A DNA stretch of 64,000 nucleotides. Source: Taxillus chinensis. Lineage: Eukaryota; Streptophyta; Magnoliopsida; Santalales; Loranthaceae. The notes beneath the pieces were generated by a model that worked only from the letters and a program-made list of their open reading frames with translations, had not been told where the DNA came from and made no database searches. The first letter of the stretch is position 1; every line of letters starts with the position of its first letter. The translations under genes were made by a program, and so were the position numbers. The DNA is taken from positions 40,624,107-40,688,106 of the forward strand of contig CM042091.1 in NCBI GenBank assembly GCA_023512835.1. Direction: 5' to 3'. Positions 1-10,117 of the stretch are shown here, in pieces.

Positions 1-639
1 TTACTCCGAGTCGGTGGTTGCTTACTCCGTATCCGTTTAAGCCTGGAATCCTTAGTCCGTGTCGCGCTTCCTTACTCCGTATGTAAATTGCTTACTTCGT
101 ATGTAAGTTCCTTACTCCGTATGTAAGTTCCTTACTCGTATGTAAATTCCTTACTCCGCATGTAAGTTCCTTACTCTGGGCGAGTCTAAGGGATCGGAAT
201 GCTTACTCCGTACTAGCGCTTCCTTACTCCGTATGAGTAAAGTTGTCCGGATTCCTTACTCCGCATCTAGTTTCCTTACTCCGTGCGAATAAAGACTCGG
301 GTCCTTATTCCGCATTAATACTTCCTTACTCCGTATCAGTTTGACTTAGTCCGTTTGAGGCACTAGGAACATATTCCGCAATCCGTAGCTTTTAAGTTCT
401 TAGTCTGCACGAATGTTCCTTATTCCGTATGTATTGATGACTTGGTTATTTACCAAGTGTTTGACGACACTCACTCTTGTCCGGATCAGGATTATGTATC
501 TTGTCCTTAGCTTTGCTCTCACGAGTGCATCTCCGGATTAATAACATATCTTCGCAACGATCAAATAAACACAAAAGATCTCGAGATCAAATTACATAAG
601 GCTTTATCAGCATTATCCAAATTCGGGTTTGATCCAACA
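1..639 (-). repeat. Copia-A 3' LTR, partial
   Basis: This stretch matches 28222-28879, so about 645 bp of the LTR lie before the window. It ends in CCAACA at 639 next to a polypurine tract. It holds an imperfect array of CTTACTCCGTAT words (about 1-430). Most differences from the right LTR are single bases at CTG, CAG or CCG, for example CTG at 176-178 against CG at 28416-28417. Confidence 0.9.
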
Positions 640-650
640 ATCTCCCCCAA
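640..650 (-). other. Copia-A polypurine tract
   Basis: On the minus strand this reads TTGGGGGAGAT directly before the LTR, the expected place for the plus-strand primer of reverse transcription. Copia-B has the same tract at 54283-54293. Confidence 0.8.
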
Positions 651-781
651 TTATGGATATGCCCAAACCCTTTGTAATCCGATCTGGTAGCGATGCAAAA
701 AGATAACATACAAAATACGCATCACAACAAATTTCATTTATCAGTAACTAAGTACAATTCAGCCTTAATACAAGATTTTCA

Positions 782-2851
782 CTAAGGTACATAAGGCTTA
801 CTATACTTGGAGATCATAGTTGCTGCCTTTTCTCTAAGCTCCATTGTCTGCTTCATCGTATAAATAGTGTGTTGGCTCCACGATTTGTCCACAGTCAAAA
901 AGGACTTGATGAAGTAACAGACAAAGGCCCCGCAGACTATCTCCATCCAGTTGTTGTGGCACTTGCTTCTTGCCTCGGAATGTCGCCTTGACTTCTCGGT
1001 TGGACCCAAGGGTGTGATGCCCAACTCTTCATATAAACCAGCTTTCTTCACGACTTCGATCGCTGAGACACGGTGGTTCCCATTGATTCTTTCTTACAAA
1101 GTGCTCCACTATCCGATGAGAATCAATGAGAATCATTTGCTTGGACCGAATCATGAAGACGGCCATCATGAAGTGTGGCGACATGATCCGGTACGGAATG
1201 AGGATAGTTGAGAGAGTTTTCCATCGCTTGCTATCCTCGCAGCGTCAATGAAGGACCGAATTAGATCCCACCTGGGAAGATAGCCTTCATTCCAAGACGG
1301 CAGAACTTCAAACAAGTGCCCGTCCTTGTATAGAGATGGAAACGACCTCATCTCCATTTTAGAAGCCCTCGAGAAGTTGTCAATGTCTTCTGTAGTAAAG
1401 AGTCCTTTCTCCAAACAAAGAGTCTGAATGTCGGCCAGGGAGAAAGGGTACGTTTCAGAAAGACATCTTCTCGCAGCAGAAGACGCTGCATAGGACTTCA
1501 TTGCTTTGCGAACGCTTCCATCCGCATCAGAAGGGTCAAACGCCGCATATGATGGGAGGAAGGTGTCGGCTGCGGATGAGGAGGATGGAGGAGGAGCTGG
1601 AGCTGCAGTAGAGGAGCTTGGCTGAGAGAAGCGGCTTCATTTGGGAATTTGAACTCCCTGAAGCACCGAAGAGGCAGGCCGCTTCTCGGCCCGAGTAGAT
1701 GGTTGTGGTGCGAAGGAGCGAGAAGGGGCAGACGGATCGGGATGACACTCTCTCCCCCGGTTTGGCAGATCACCGGGAAGCAACGGGAGGACGAGCCATC
1801 GTGTGCGCCAGGTCCGCGAAGGAGGTAGATAATGAATGGACAGACGAGGCGACGAGATCCATTTTCTGCTCCATGGAGGTGGAGGAGTCAGTGAGAGCGG
1901 AGAGGAGTTGGGCGCCAAGTGCATCAACCTTGGCGGCGATGGCGGAAATTTGGGCGCTGTGAGCCTGGGCGTGGCGGTCCAGTTGGGCGGAGAGCACAAC
2001 GTCGGAGTGAACCGTGCCAAAAGAAGCACGCCCAAGGACCAACTTCGGAGCTTTGGAGGACTCCCCCGCATGAACAAGGAGCAGGAGTGCGGCCGGGCGA
2101 GGAGTCCGCAGGAGTATCGCAGCAGCGAGAAGGGGCATCCGGAGCATCGAGGCATCCAGCAGGCCGACCCGCTTGACCAGAGAGGTCAACCACGGGAATG
2201 GCGGCACACAGAGAAAAGGGGCCAGCCTTAGCAGGGGAAGGACCCCGGGCGGAAAGGACTGGGCTGGAGGGGGTAGGGAACGGCACATCTGGAATGGAGG
2301 CCGGCGTAAGAAAGCCGTGATCCAAGTTCCAGATGATCATTGTCTCCGGGGATTGGGTATGTCGTGTGTAAAACACCCGGAGATCGTTGTCAGGAATGGA
2401 GGCAGTGTGGGCAAGGCTAAAACAGAGCCATAGGTCCGTTAGAGTGTCGGCGGAGAGATGGTCTAGGTAATCTCGGGGTTGAGGTAGGGGAGGCAAAGGA
2501 GCTTCAGGGGTAGATGCCGGGACATTAGCAGTGGCTGCAGCAACAGCGGTGTCAACCGCGGCAGCAATAGCGGAGGTGGAGGGAGTAGGGACATCCGCAG
2601 CAGAGGGGACTGAAGAAACAGCTTTAGAGGCACTGCGCTGAGATGGCCCCGCAACCTCGGACGGGTCGGCACGAACGCTGTGCTGGGAGGCTCGAGAGTG
2701 GGAAGGTGCTGCAACGGACCGAGATTCTGGGTGCCATTGCAGATGAAATTTGAAGGACAAGAGGAAAGGTGTGGTCTTGGCGATGGAAGGAGCAACGAGA
2801 GGTTTAGGGATTTGAAATGAGCAATACTCGTGCTTCGCAGGAATGACCAGA
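782..2851 (-). pseudogene. Copia-A post-pol (envelope-like position) frame, 3' part
   Basis: Several overlapping minus-strand frames here are pieces of one long post-pol reading frame that Copia-B also has (54425-57460). Pieces shared by both copies are a segment with FYTR and QSPETMII (near 2360), a coiled-coil-like stretch with DALGAQLLSALTDSSTSMEQ (near 1890), a segment with EKGLFTTEDIDNFSRA (near 1400), and the C-terminus ending KYSKPYVP before the stop at 782. A proline/alanine/serine-rich linker lies near 2450-2650. Compared with Copia-B about 775 bp are missing at about 2722. Gyp-1 separates this part from its N-terminal part at 11854-12159. The position matches the envelope-like frame of Sireviruses; I see no convincing signal peptide or transmembrane pair, so the function is unknown. 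Confidence 0.6.
2847..2851. repeat. Gyp-1 target-site duplication CCAGA (left; right copy 11849-11853)
   Basis: CCAGA flanks Gyp-1 on both sides exactly at the LTR ends, as Gypsy integrase leaves it. The Copia-B sequence around 57285-57300 is the matching uninterrupted site. Confidence 0.95.
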
Positions 2852-2950
2852 TGTAAGGACCCGTACCTTGAGTTAGTCACGTTAGTCACAGTTTTGCCTT
2901 CGAGTAGAGTTTTTCTAGATTTTGACCTAGTAGATGGACTCCAATGAATT

Positions 2951-3451
2951 CACGTGCAAAAGGAAAGATGTTTAGAATGATGTCCTCTATCTACCACGAA
3001 GTTTCAGGCCAAATGGACGTGTGTGTGAGGTGCACGTGATATGGGACCAATTCACGTGCAAGTGTAATTGTCTTCTAAATGATGCAAGAAGGCTAGGGGT
3101 GAAGTTTGAGAGCATTTGGAGTTCATATGGAGTTGCACGTGAATTGGGAATTCACGTGCAAATTGGCGTGCAACCATATTTTTGCATGGTTCCCTTGGTT
3201 TTGACATTCTAAGGAACTTTCTCCAAAGGACCATGTTGAAATTCGAATATTTTGGTGTGTATGGTTGTGGAAAGGTGGTAACTTGTGTGATCAAAACTAC
3301 GTCGTTTTGATCCTGGGATTCACTTAATCAAAACTACGTCGTTTTGATGTGGATGGTGTCTATATAAGGAGGGCTTGAGTTTGAGTTTAGGGTTTTGTGT
3401 TCCTTTGCTGCAGTTGCTGCCTAGAGAGAGAGAGAGCTAGAGAGAGAGAGG
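2951..3451 (+). promoter_or_regulatory. Gyp-1 LTR promoter: G-boxes, ACGT palindromes, TATA, GA tract
   Basis: CACGTG occurs at 2951, 3033, 3053, 3136 and 3153; the last two form a hairpin at 3133-3161 with 13-bp perfect arms and a GGG loop. Two identical 22-bp palindromes with an ACGT core lie at 3290-3311 and 3327-3348. A TATA box (TCTATATAAGG) follows at 3359-3369 and an interrupted GA tract at about 3423-3451. Transcription should start some 30 bp after the TATA box. ACGT cores are known binding sites for plant bZIP and bHLH factors; the actual factor is not known. The 3' LTR has the same palindromes at 10559-10580 and 10596-10617 and TATA at 10628. Confidence 0.75.
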
Positions 3452-3974
3452 GAAGGGGAGTTCTTGGTTCTCCGCCTGGAGCATCTTGCGTGGGGAGGAC
3501 GGCGTTTGGCGCGGGAGCAAGGAAGAGCCGCTTTAAGGTAGGGGTTCTGTTTCTTCCTAAACCCTCCTCCGTCCTAGGGTCCTAGGGCAGATTCCGGGTC
3601 GTATCTGTTTATATATATATATGTAAATTCATATAGGTGTGATCTCCTATATGAATGTTGGCCTTCAGTGGCATTTTGGTGTGGTTACGTGGTCTATATG
3701 CTATATGTTTGATGAAAAGCCTGTGTGAATATAGTTATGTGTATATGCCTGCCAAGTGTTTGAAATTAAGCTTGTGAGGCCGTGCTTGTTATGTGTTTGT
3801 GGAAATGCCTGTGAGGCCACGCACGTCAAGTGTGTTAGATTATGTCTGTGTGGTTGGGTTTATGAGCTTGTAGATATATGCATGCTAAGTGTTCGATGTT
3901 ATTCCTGTGTGACTAAGCATACTAAGTGTTTGATGTTATGCCTGTATGGCCATGTGTCTTGCGTGTTTGCTTGT

Positions 3975-4112
3975 ACACCCGGTGGCCGTGGAAGCCCGGG
4001 ACTGTTTTGTGGAACCCGGTGGCTGTGGAAGCCCGGGACTGTTTTGTGGAACCCGGTGGTCGTGGAAGCCCGGGACTGTTCTTGAAACCCGGTGGGTGTG
4101 GAAGCCCGGGAG
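3975..4112 (+). repeat. 36-bp minisatellite in Gyp-1 5' LTR
   Basis: About four tandem units, each with an ACCCGGTGG start and a GGAAGCCCGGGACTGTT middle. The 3' LTR repeats it at about 11245-11380. Because 36 is a multiple of three it produces short glycine/proline-rich open frames that are not genes. Confidence 0.9.
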
Positions 4113-4586
4113 TGTTTATGTACTTGCCCATGTATGATTGTGTTTGTTGTTATAGCCTGTAACTATATTTGGTGGGATAATTGTATCACGACACAAAGAC
4201 TTGTACACAAGGCATGTAGATATCAGTGCATGGGATGGGTTGGGGAGACATGATCCCTACGAGCCGTGGTTGCTCACCCCTCCTACCATGTTGTTTTCTT
4301 TTCAGGAACCTACAGGCGTTAGGTGGGACCCCAAGGTGGAAGACCTTATTTATTTAATTTGTTTATGTTATTTTTATTATGGGAATTGATGTAACCCAAG
4401 GTGGGGAAAGGATTTTGTTGTAATAAACTGGTTTGGATTGCTTTTAATGAATATTACTTTCTTGAATGTTGTGGATGTTTAAAATGTTAAATTCTTGATT
4501 TGTATCCTACCCCTTTGCCCTCCGTGTGGGTAAAAGGGGAGTCACGTACCGGTTTCCTCGGGTTGGAAATCCGGGGCGTGACAATA

Positions 4587-4600
4587 TGGTATCGAGCATG
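4587..4600 (+). other. Gyp-1 primer binding site (initiator tRNA-Met)
   Basis: TGGTATCGAGCATGG begins three bases after the LTR. It complements the 3' end of initiator tRNA-Met except for one missing A (expected TGGTATCAGAGC). Gyp-2 and Gyp-3 have the full form, so the missing base is either real damage or an error at a CAG site. The stretch 4601-4991 is untranslated leader with no gene seen. Confidence 0.85.
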
Positions 4601-4991
4601 GTCTAGTTGGCCTAGGGTAGTGGGCGGACTTGGTTATCTTGAGTCCTTTGGAGGAGCCTGGAGGGACATGCCTGATCAACATGGTCCTCTTTGAGCCTCC
4701 AAGGTGTACTTGGGGTAGTCCGGTCTTGTAGTAGGATTTGCATGCATTGGCATTAGGGCACTAGTTGCATTTCTTGTGAATGTATGCTAAACCGTGGATA
4801 AAATCATATGATTAAGTGAAATGTGCAACTCGATTTGTTTGGCAATGTGTACTTGAATCGTGCAATGTGATTGATGCAATGTATGTGTGTAACATCACGT
4901 GATAGTGGAATTGATCGGTGGGGGTAGAGGTAGTGACGCGATAGATTATAAAATTGTTTTGACGTTGTGCTTCTTACTTCGTGTAGTAAGA

Positions 4992-6113
4992 ATGCCGCCG
5001 AGGAGAGTGACACGTGCGTCCGGGGCAATGGGCGATGAGTCATCTGCCCATGAGGGTCCGGGTGCGGGACCATCCGTTGGAGGGCATGCGTTGTTACCGG
5101 CACAGCCGCAAGAAGGCATCCGGCTGGAGGTACGAGAGCTACGGGAGGGACTCCGGCAGGACGTTCGGGAGGAGGTGCGCCGTGAGATGGCAGACACGCC
5201 GGTGGTGCCACCACCACCACCACCACGACGAGAGGCGCCTCGTGAGCGTGAGAGTTCGCTGGGTGGTGTACCGACCCGTGCAGAGGATGACGTGGTGACA
5301 CGGTTCCGAAAGGAACAACCTCCGCGATTTAAGGGGGGAGAAGATCCTGTGGTAGCCGAGCAGTGGTTGAGGCAGATTGAGCACGTGTTCTCCTTTCTCC
5401 TGCCCCGGGAGGAGGATAAGGTGCGACCGGCAATCGGGCACTGGAGGGGGGACGCTTTGGAGTGGTGGACGAGTGTTGCGGGGAGCCGTGCGGTGCAACT
5501 CATGTTTTGGGAGGAGTTCTTGCAACTCTTCCAAGATGAGTTCTTCCCCGGAATCGGTGAGATGGCAAAAGAGGGAAGAATTTGGCAGCTTAAGCAGGGA
5601 TCCAAGACGGTACCCGAATATGAGCGGGAGTTCCGGAGATTGAGTAGGTTTGCTCCCGAGATCGTGGTAAGGGAGGACCTGAAGGCCCACAAGTTCACTC
5701 GGGTCTTAGGCCAGCCCTTAGGGAGAGGGTGGCGATTCTACGCTTGAGGACCTATGCCGAGGCCGTGGAGACGGCCCGTATAGCCAAGAGAGAGCCGGAT
5801 GGTGGGAGGCAGGCCCATCGGGGTCGCCGGTTGCAGAGTGGGCCTGATCGAGATGCAGGGTCCAAGAGGCTCAAGACGGAGGAGAGGGATAGCGGTTCCT
5901 TCCGCAGCAGGGGACAGACATTGGCGAACCCCAGGGAGGTCTAGCTTTGGCGGTGGCGAGACAGGGCGGTCCAGCAGGGGGTCTCCCCGGCGGTTGTTCC
6001 GGCTTGTGGGGAGCAAGGCCACTTGAGGAAGGAGTGTCCAAAGAGGGACCGGAAATGCCATAGATGTGGACGAGAGGGCCATCTGAGCGGGTTTGCCGGA
6101 GTGGCAACAGGGT
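4992..6113 (+). pseudogene. gag: Gyp-1 gag (capsid and nucleocapsid), frameshifted
   Basis: Gag forms the particle that packages the genomic RNA. The start at 4992 gives MPPRRVTRASG, the same start as Gyp-3 (47837), so upstream in-frame methionines were not used. The capsid core contains PPRFKGGEDPVVAEQWL, a WW pair near 5460 and QLKQGSKTVPEYEREF near 5590, typical of the retrotransposon gag domain. The frame shifts near 5730 and again near 5945. Two zinc knuckles follow: a damaged one near 6000 with CGEQGHLRKEC, and KCHRCGREGHL near 6053, whose last cysteine is not in frame as assembled. Confidence 0.85.
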
Positions 6114-6404
6114 AGTTGGAGGCATGACATCCAAGACAAGGAGTGATGCCGGTTTTCGTGCACCAGGCCGAGAGACCGGCTCGTCGGTGGCAGGCCGGCC
6201 AAGCAGGATCCGGTCGGACCCGACCTCGGGGGAGGCCGGAGCGGCAGCAGACCGAGGCCGGAGGCAACCTTAGCGGGAAGCGTCCGGTGAGTGAGCCGAC
6301 TAGTGGCACGGGCCAAGGAAGGGTGTTTGCGGCTGGAGGCGACATACCAGGAGGAGGTCGAGCTACCACCCCCACCGGTTGAGGGTGGAGCGGGACCATC
6401 GGTG

Positions 6405-6780
6405 GTTAGAGGTACCCTCTTGATCTCCCGTACCTTAGCTTGTTCTTTTCGATACGGGTGCATCGTGTTCGTTTGTTGCCGAGCCTTGTGATAGATAGCT
6501 TGGGGTTAGCCTCGTGTGGAGGCCGCGAGGCCCCTAGTTGTGGAGTCTCCTGGTGGGAGGCATGATTGAGGTACGACGAGTGTGTCGTGGACCGTGTGTT
6601 AACCATAGGAGAGGTGGAGCTGCGTTTTGACTTGCATGTGATGCCTTTGAGGGCGTTTGACCCGATCTTGGGTATGGATTGGCTTATGGCTTTCCAGGCC
6701 AAGATAGATTGTTATCGGCGGCGTGTGTCCTTTGTGACACCTGCAGGGACCTCTTGCACCCTGCAGGGGGGAGTGGGATT
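6405..6780 (+). pseudogene. Gyp-1 aspartic protease, broken
   Basis: The protease would cut the Gag-Pol polyprotein. The catalytic DTGAS lies at 6451-6465 in the context LFDTGASCSFVAEP, and a later flap/core segment reads [19 protein letters not shown] near 6655-6710. Between them are an in-frame stop right after the DTGAS region (near 6493) and shifts. It lies between gag and reverse transcriptase as expected. The 6114-6404 linker is low-complexity gag tail. Confidence 0.8.
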
Positions 6781-7869
6781 GTGAGGCGAGTCGGGCTGGG
6801 CCAGTGTTGGACCAGTGGGGTGCCATTACCCACAGGTTGGCAGCCCCGACCTTTGCCGAGGAGGGTAAGGTGGAAAAGAGGGTGTGGCCCGTTGTTGTGG
6901 ACCAATTTCGGGATGTTTTTTCCTGAGCAGTTGAGGAGTTTGCCACCTAAGAGGAGTGTGGAGTTCACCATCGAGTTGGTGCCGGGGACAGGTCCAATTT
7001 CCCAAGTAGCGTATCGTATGGGGCCAGCCGAGCTGAGGGAGCTTCAGAGGCAAATCGAGGAGTTGGTGGGCCAGGGGTATATCAGACCAAGTACCTCACC
7101 TTGGGGTGCTCCGGTGCTCTTTGCTAAGAAGGCCGATGGCACGCTTCGTCTCTGCATCGACTACAGGAAGTCGAATTCAGTGATTGTGAAGAACAAGTAC
7201 CCGTTGCCTCGGATAGATGACCTGTTTGACCAATTGAGTGGGGCCCAGTGGTTTTCCAAGATAGATTTACGGTCGGGGTATCACCGGCTCGGGGTTAGGG
7301 AGGAGGACATCCCTAAGACGGCTTTTCGGTGCAGGTATGGGCATTATGAGTGGGTAGTGATGCCTTTCGGGCTCACTAATGCGCCAGCAGTGTTCATGCA
7401 TTTGATGAACCAAGTCTTTGCCCCATACTTAGACTCGTTCGTGGTGGTGTTTATCGACGACATCTTGGTGTATTCCAAGACCGAGAGGGAGCACGTGGAG
7501 CACTTGGCAACAAGTGTTGCAAACCTTGAGGGACCAGCACTGTTTGCTAAGTTTAGCAAGTGTGAGTTTTGGGCCGCAGGAGGTTCACTTTCTTGGCCAT
7601 GTGGTGTCACCGAGGGAGTTAGGGTGGACCCAGCCAAGATTGAGGCCGTGGCATCGTGGGCAAGGCCAACCAACGTTTTTGAGATCCGTAGTTTTCTTGG
7701 CTTGGCGGGGTACTATCGTCGTTTTGTAGAGGGGTTCTCCCGTTTGGCGGCGCCTATGACAGCGTTGACTCGGAAGGGCGTGAAGTTTGAGTGGACGGAC
7801 AAGTGCCGGCAGGCGTTTGAGACTCTCAAAACCCGTTTGACCACCGCACCTGTGTTGAGGTTGCCTAGG
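6781..7869 (+). pseudogene. Gyp-1 reverse transcriptase
   Basis: Copies genomic RNA into DNA. Visible motifs in order are [19 protein letters not shown] and CIDYRK near 7100-7170, [25 protein letters not shown] near 7255-7290, [17 protein letters not shown], and the catalytic [11 protein letters not shown] near 7445-7480. The frame stays open from 6679 to 7971, but two compensating shifts replace the stretch at about 7510-7610 with unrelated residues, so the thumb region is scrambled. A connection domain with [20 protein letters not shown] follows near 7690. Confidence 0.9.
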
Positions 7870-8240
7870 GAGGATATTCGGTATGAGGTGTCCTGTGATG
7901 CGTCCAGGGTTGGTTTGGGGTGTGTGCTTATGCGGGGGCACAGTGTGGTAGCTTATGGGTCAAGGCATTGAAGCCTCATGAGCAGAATTATCCTACTCAT
8001 GACCTTGAGTTAGTCTTGTCATCTTCGCCCTGAAGAGTTGGCAGCACTACCTCTTGGGGGAAAAGTTTGTGGTGTTCTCGGATCACAAGAGCCTTCAGAC
8101 ATCTTTACTCGAAGGACTTGAATTTGAGGCAAAGGAGATGGGTGGAGTATTTGCAGACCTTTGATTTTACTCTTGCCTATACCCCGGGCAAGGGTAATGT
8201 TGTGGGCGATGCATTGAGCGAGAAAAGGGAAAGCCGAGGT
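7870..8240 (+). pseudogene. Gyp-1 RNase H, frameshifted
   Basis: Removes RNA from the RNA:DNA hybrid. It starts with [15 protein letters not shown] near 7890 (first catalytic Asp). The frame stops at 7971; the next conserved parts are [14 protein letters not shown] near 8055 and FDFTLAYTPGKGNVVGDALS near 8160 in other frames. At least two shifts break it, near 8010 and 8100. It follows the reverse transcriptase directly. Confidence 0.85.
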
Positions 8241-8285
8241 GGCCGTGAGGGAGTGGAAGGCGATGGAGCGGTTGGCGACGTTGCA

Positions 8286-9303
8286 GCTGCGGCTTGTTGT
8301 TCGTGATGGTGGGACAGTCCTACGTCCTTTGGTGGTAGTGCTCGAGTTGTACCAGCGCGTCCGGGAGGAACAACTGGGTGACATTGAGTGTGAGGTTCTC
8401 CGTGCCCGTATTGAGGCCGGGGAGCTATCCTGGGGACTGGACAGAGGGTCCTGAGCATGAGTTGTCATTTCAGGGGCGGTTGGTAGTAGCTTCTTTCCCT
8501 CAGGGATGAGGTGATGAGGGAGTTTCACCAATCTAGGGTTCTTGTGCATCCAGGGGGGTACGAAGATGTACCATGCGCTTGCAGACATTTTTGGTGGCCT
8601 TGGGATGAAACGCGATGTGGCTGCCTTTGTTTCGCGGTGCCTCACGTGTCGGCAGGTGAAGGCCGAGCATCGGCGGCCGGCGGGCATGTTACGGCCCTTG
8701 CCCATAGCGGAGTGGAAGTGGGACCATATCGCGATGGACTTTGTGATCGGTCTTCCACCCACCACCGGGAGGAAGGACATGATTTGGGTGATTGTGGATC
8801 GACTCACAAAGTCGGCCCATTTTCTTCTTTGTTCGCGAGCGGGACTCCATTGGGACTTTGAGTCAGTTGTACATGAACGAGATTGTGAGACCGCATGGGG
8901 TACCATCATCGGTTGTCTCGACCGGGATTCGAGGTTCACTTCCCGTTTCGGGGCCGGTTTGCAGGAGGCTATGGGAACCAAGCTTCACTTGAGTACAGCC
9001 TTTCACCCTGAGACGGACGGTCGACCGAGCGGACGAATCGGACCATGGAGGACATGTTACGGGCCTGTGTGTTAGATTTCGGGGGTTCGTGGGCAACTCA
9101 CCTTCCTTTGGTGGAGTTTGCCTACAACAACGCCTATCAGGCATCCATTGGGATGGCTCCTTTTGAGGCGTTGTACGGACGGCCGTGTCGATCACCCTTG
9201 TGTTGGACCGAGGTAGGAGAGGCAGCCCTCTTGGGGCCACAGTTGGTTCAAGAGGCTACCGAGAAGGTCAAGTTGATTCGTCGGCGTTTGTTGTCGGCTC
9301 GCA
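8286..9303 (+). pseudogene. Gyp-1 integrase (zinc-binding domain and catalytic core)
   Basis: Inserts the DNA copy into the genome. An N-terminal part with QLGDIECEVLRARIEAG lies near 8370. The HHCC zinc finger ends in [13 protein letters not shown] near 8640. The core shows WDHIAMDFV (first Asp, near 8730), [13 protein letters not shown] near 8790, the second Asp in RDSRFTSRF near 8930, and the region of the catalytic Glu in FHPETDGR near 9005, after which the frame shifts. FAYNNAYQASIGMAPFEALY continues in another frame near 9115-9175. Shifts near 8450-8540, 8830 and 9025 break the gene. Confidence 0.88.
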
Positions 9304-9788
9304 GTGCAGAAATCTTATGCGGATCAGCGGCGGCGACCTTTGGAGTTTTCTGTTGGTGATCATGTGTTCCTTCGTGTCTCTCCACGCCGTGGACATCGAC
9401 GGTTTGGGCGAGGTTCCAAGCTATCTCCGCGGTTTATTGGCCCTTTTGAGATTCCTGGATCGTGTAGGGCCCGTAGCCTACCGGTTAGCGTTACCACCGC
9501 GGGCCGAGTCGAGTGCACAACGTGTTTCACGTGTCCCGGTTGAGGAAGTATCACCCTGACCCCACTCATGTGATTGATTGGGGGACGTTGGACATTGAGG
9601 ATGACATGTCCGTCATTGAGGCCCCTATCCTGGTATCCTAGATCGGCAAGAGAAACTTTTGCGTGGTCGTGCTATTCCTTTGGTTCGCGTGCTTGTGGCA
9701 GCACCGTGGCATTGAGGAGGAGACATGGGAACGGGAGTCCGTGATGCGGGAGCAGCACCCGGACTTGTTCGAGGACGAACAATCTTAA
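9304..9788 (+). pseudogene. Gyp-1 integrase C-terminus with chromodomain-like tail
   Basis: The GPY/F-like part reads SVGDHVFLRVSPRRGHRRFG and SPRFIGPFEI near 9350-9460. After a shift come KYHPDPTHVIDWGTLDIEDD near 9545-9605 and an end with EEETWERESVMREQHPDLFE up to the stop at 9786-9788. An aromatic EExTWE motif followed by a short acidic end is typical of Tekay/Del chromodomains, thought to bind heterochromatin marks and steer insertion there. Shifts near 9465 and 9640 break it. Confidence 0.8.
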
Positions 9789-10103
9789 GCGTGGGAGGTG
9801 GGCGCTGGCCAAGGGATAGTGATGTTTCCTTGTGATGTGTTTTCTTGTATTAGTTGATGTATTTGTATTGTCTTTTAAAGACATGTGTTCTTATTTGTGA
9901 TGTGCTTTGAAATGTGTATTCGTGCCATGTGGACATGTGTTCGTGCATTATTGTGGTTATGGATTATGGTGGTACTTGTTATGTCTTTGTTGTCTTGTGT
10001 GTGGTGTATGACCCATTTGGGTGTGGTGGCTTGCCGGGTGGCAAATGGGTAGTTTGTGGTTGTTTTCCTCGTATGTCATTTCTTTTCGAGGACGAAAAGT
10101 CTT
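9789..10103 (+). other. Gyp-1 3' non-coding tail with a second copy of the pol end
   Basis: No gene. Near 10080-10105 the sequence repeats the pol end: TTCGAGGACGAA..TCTTAAG appears both at 9768-9789 and here, just before the polypurine tract. Gyp-2 and Gyp-3 have the same doubling. Confidence 0.7.
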
Positions 10104-10117
10104 AAGGGGGGAGAGGA
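10104..10117 (+). other. Gyp-1 polypurine tract
   Basis: AAGGGGGGAGAGGA directly before the 3' LTR. Gyp-3 has nearly the same tract on the other strand at 44528-44543, supporting one family group. Confidence 0.9.

Larger units (their letters stand above)
2852..4583 (+). repeat. Gyp-1 5' LTR
   Basis: 1732 bp, beginning TGTAAGGACCCG and ending GCGTGACA. Almost all of it aligns with the 3' LTR at 10118-11848. It contains G-box hairpins, a pair of ACGT palindromes, a TATA box, a GA tract, an AT microsatellite near 3612 and a 36-bp minisatellite. Confidence 0.95.

Noticed and set aside
1836..2433. Plus-strand genes in the post-pol region
   Set aside because: They are antisense shadows of the conserved minus-strand frame, which both Copia copies share.
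3756..4162. Small cysteine-rich or glycine-rich plus-strand proteins in the Gyp-1 LTR
   Set aside because: They arise from LTR sequence and the 36-bp minisatellite, and the other LTR copy changes them by frameshifts.
4587..4600. tRNA gene at the TGGTATC sites
   Set aside because: Only the short complement of the tRNA 3' end is present next to an LTR, so these are primer binding sites.
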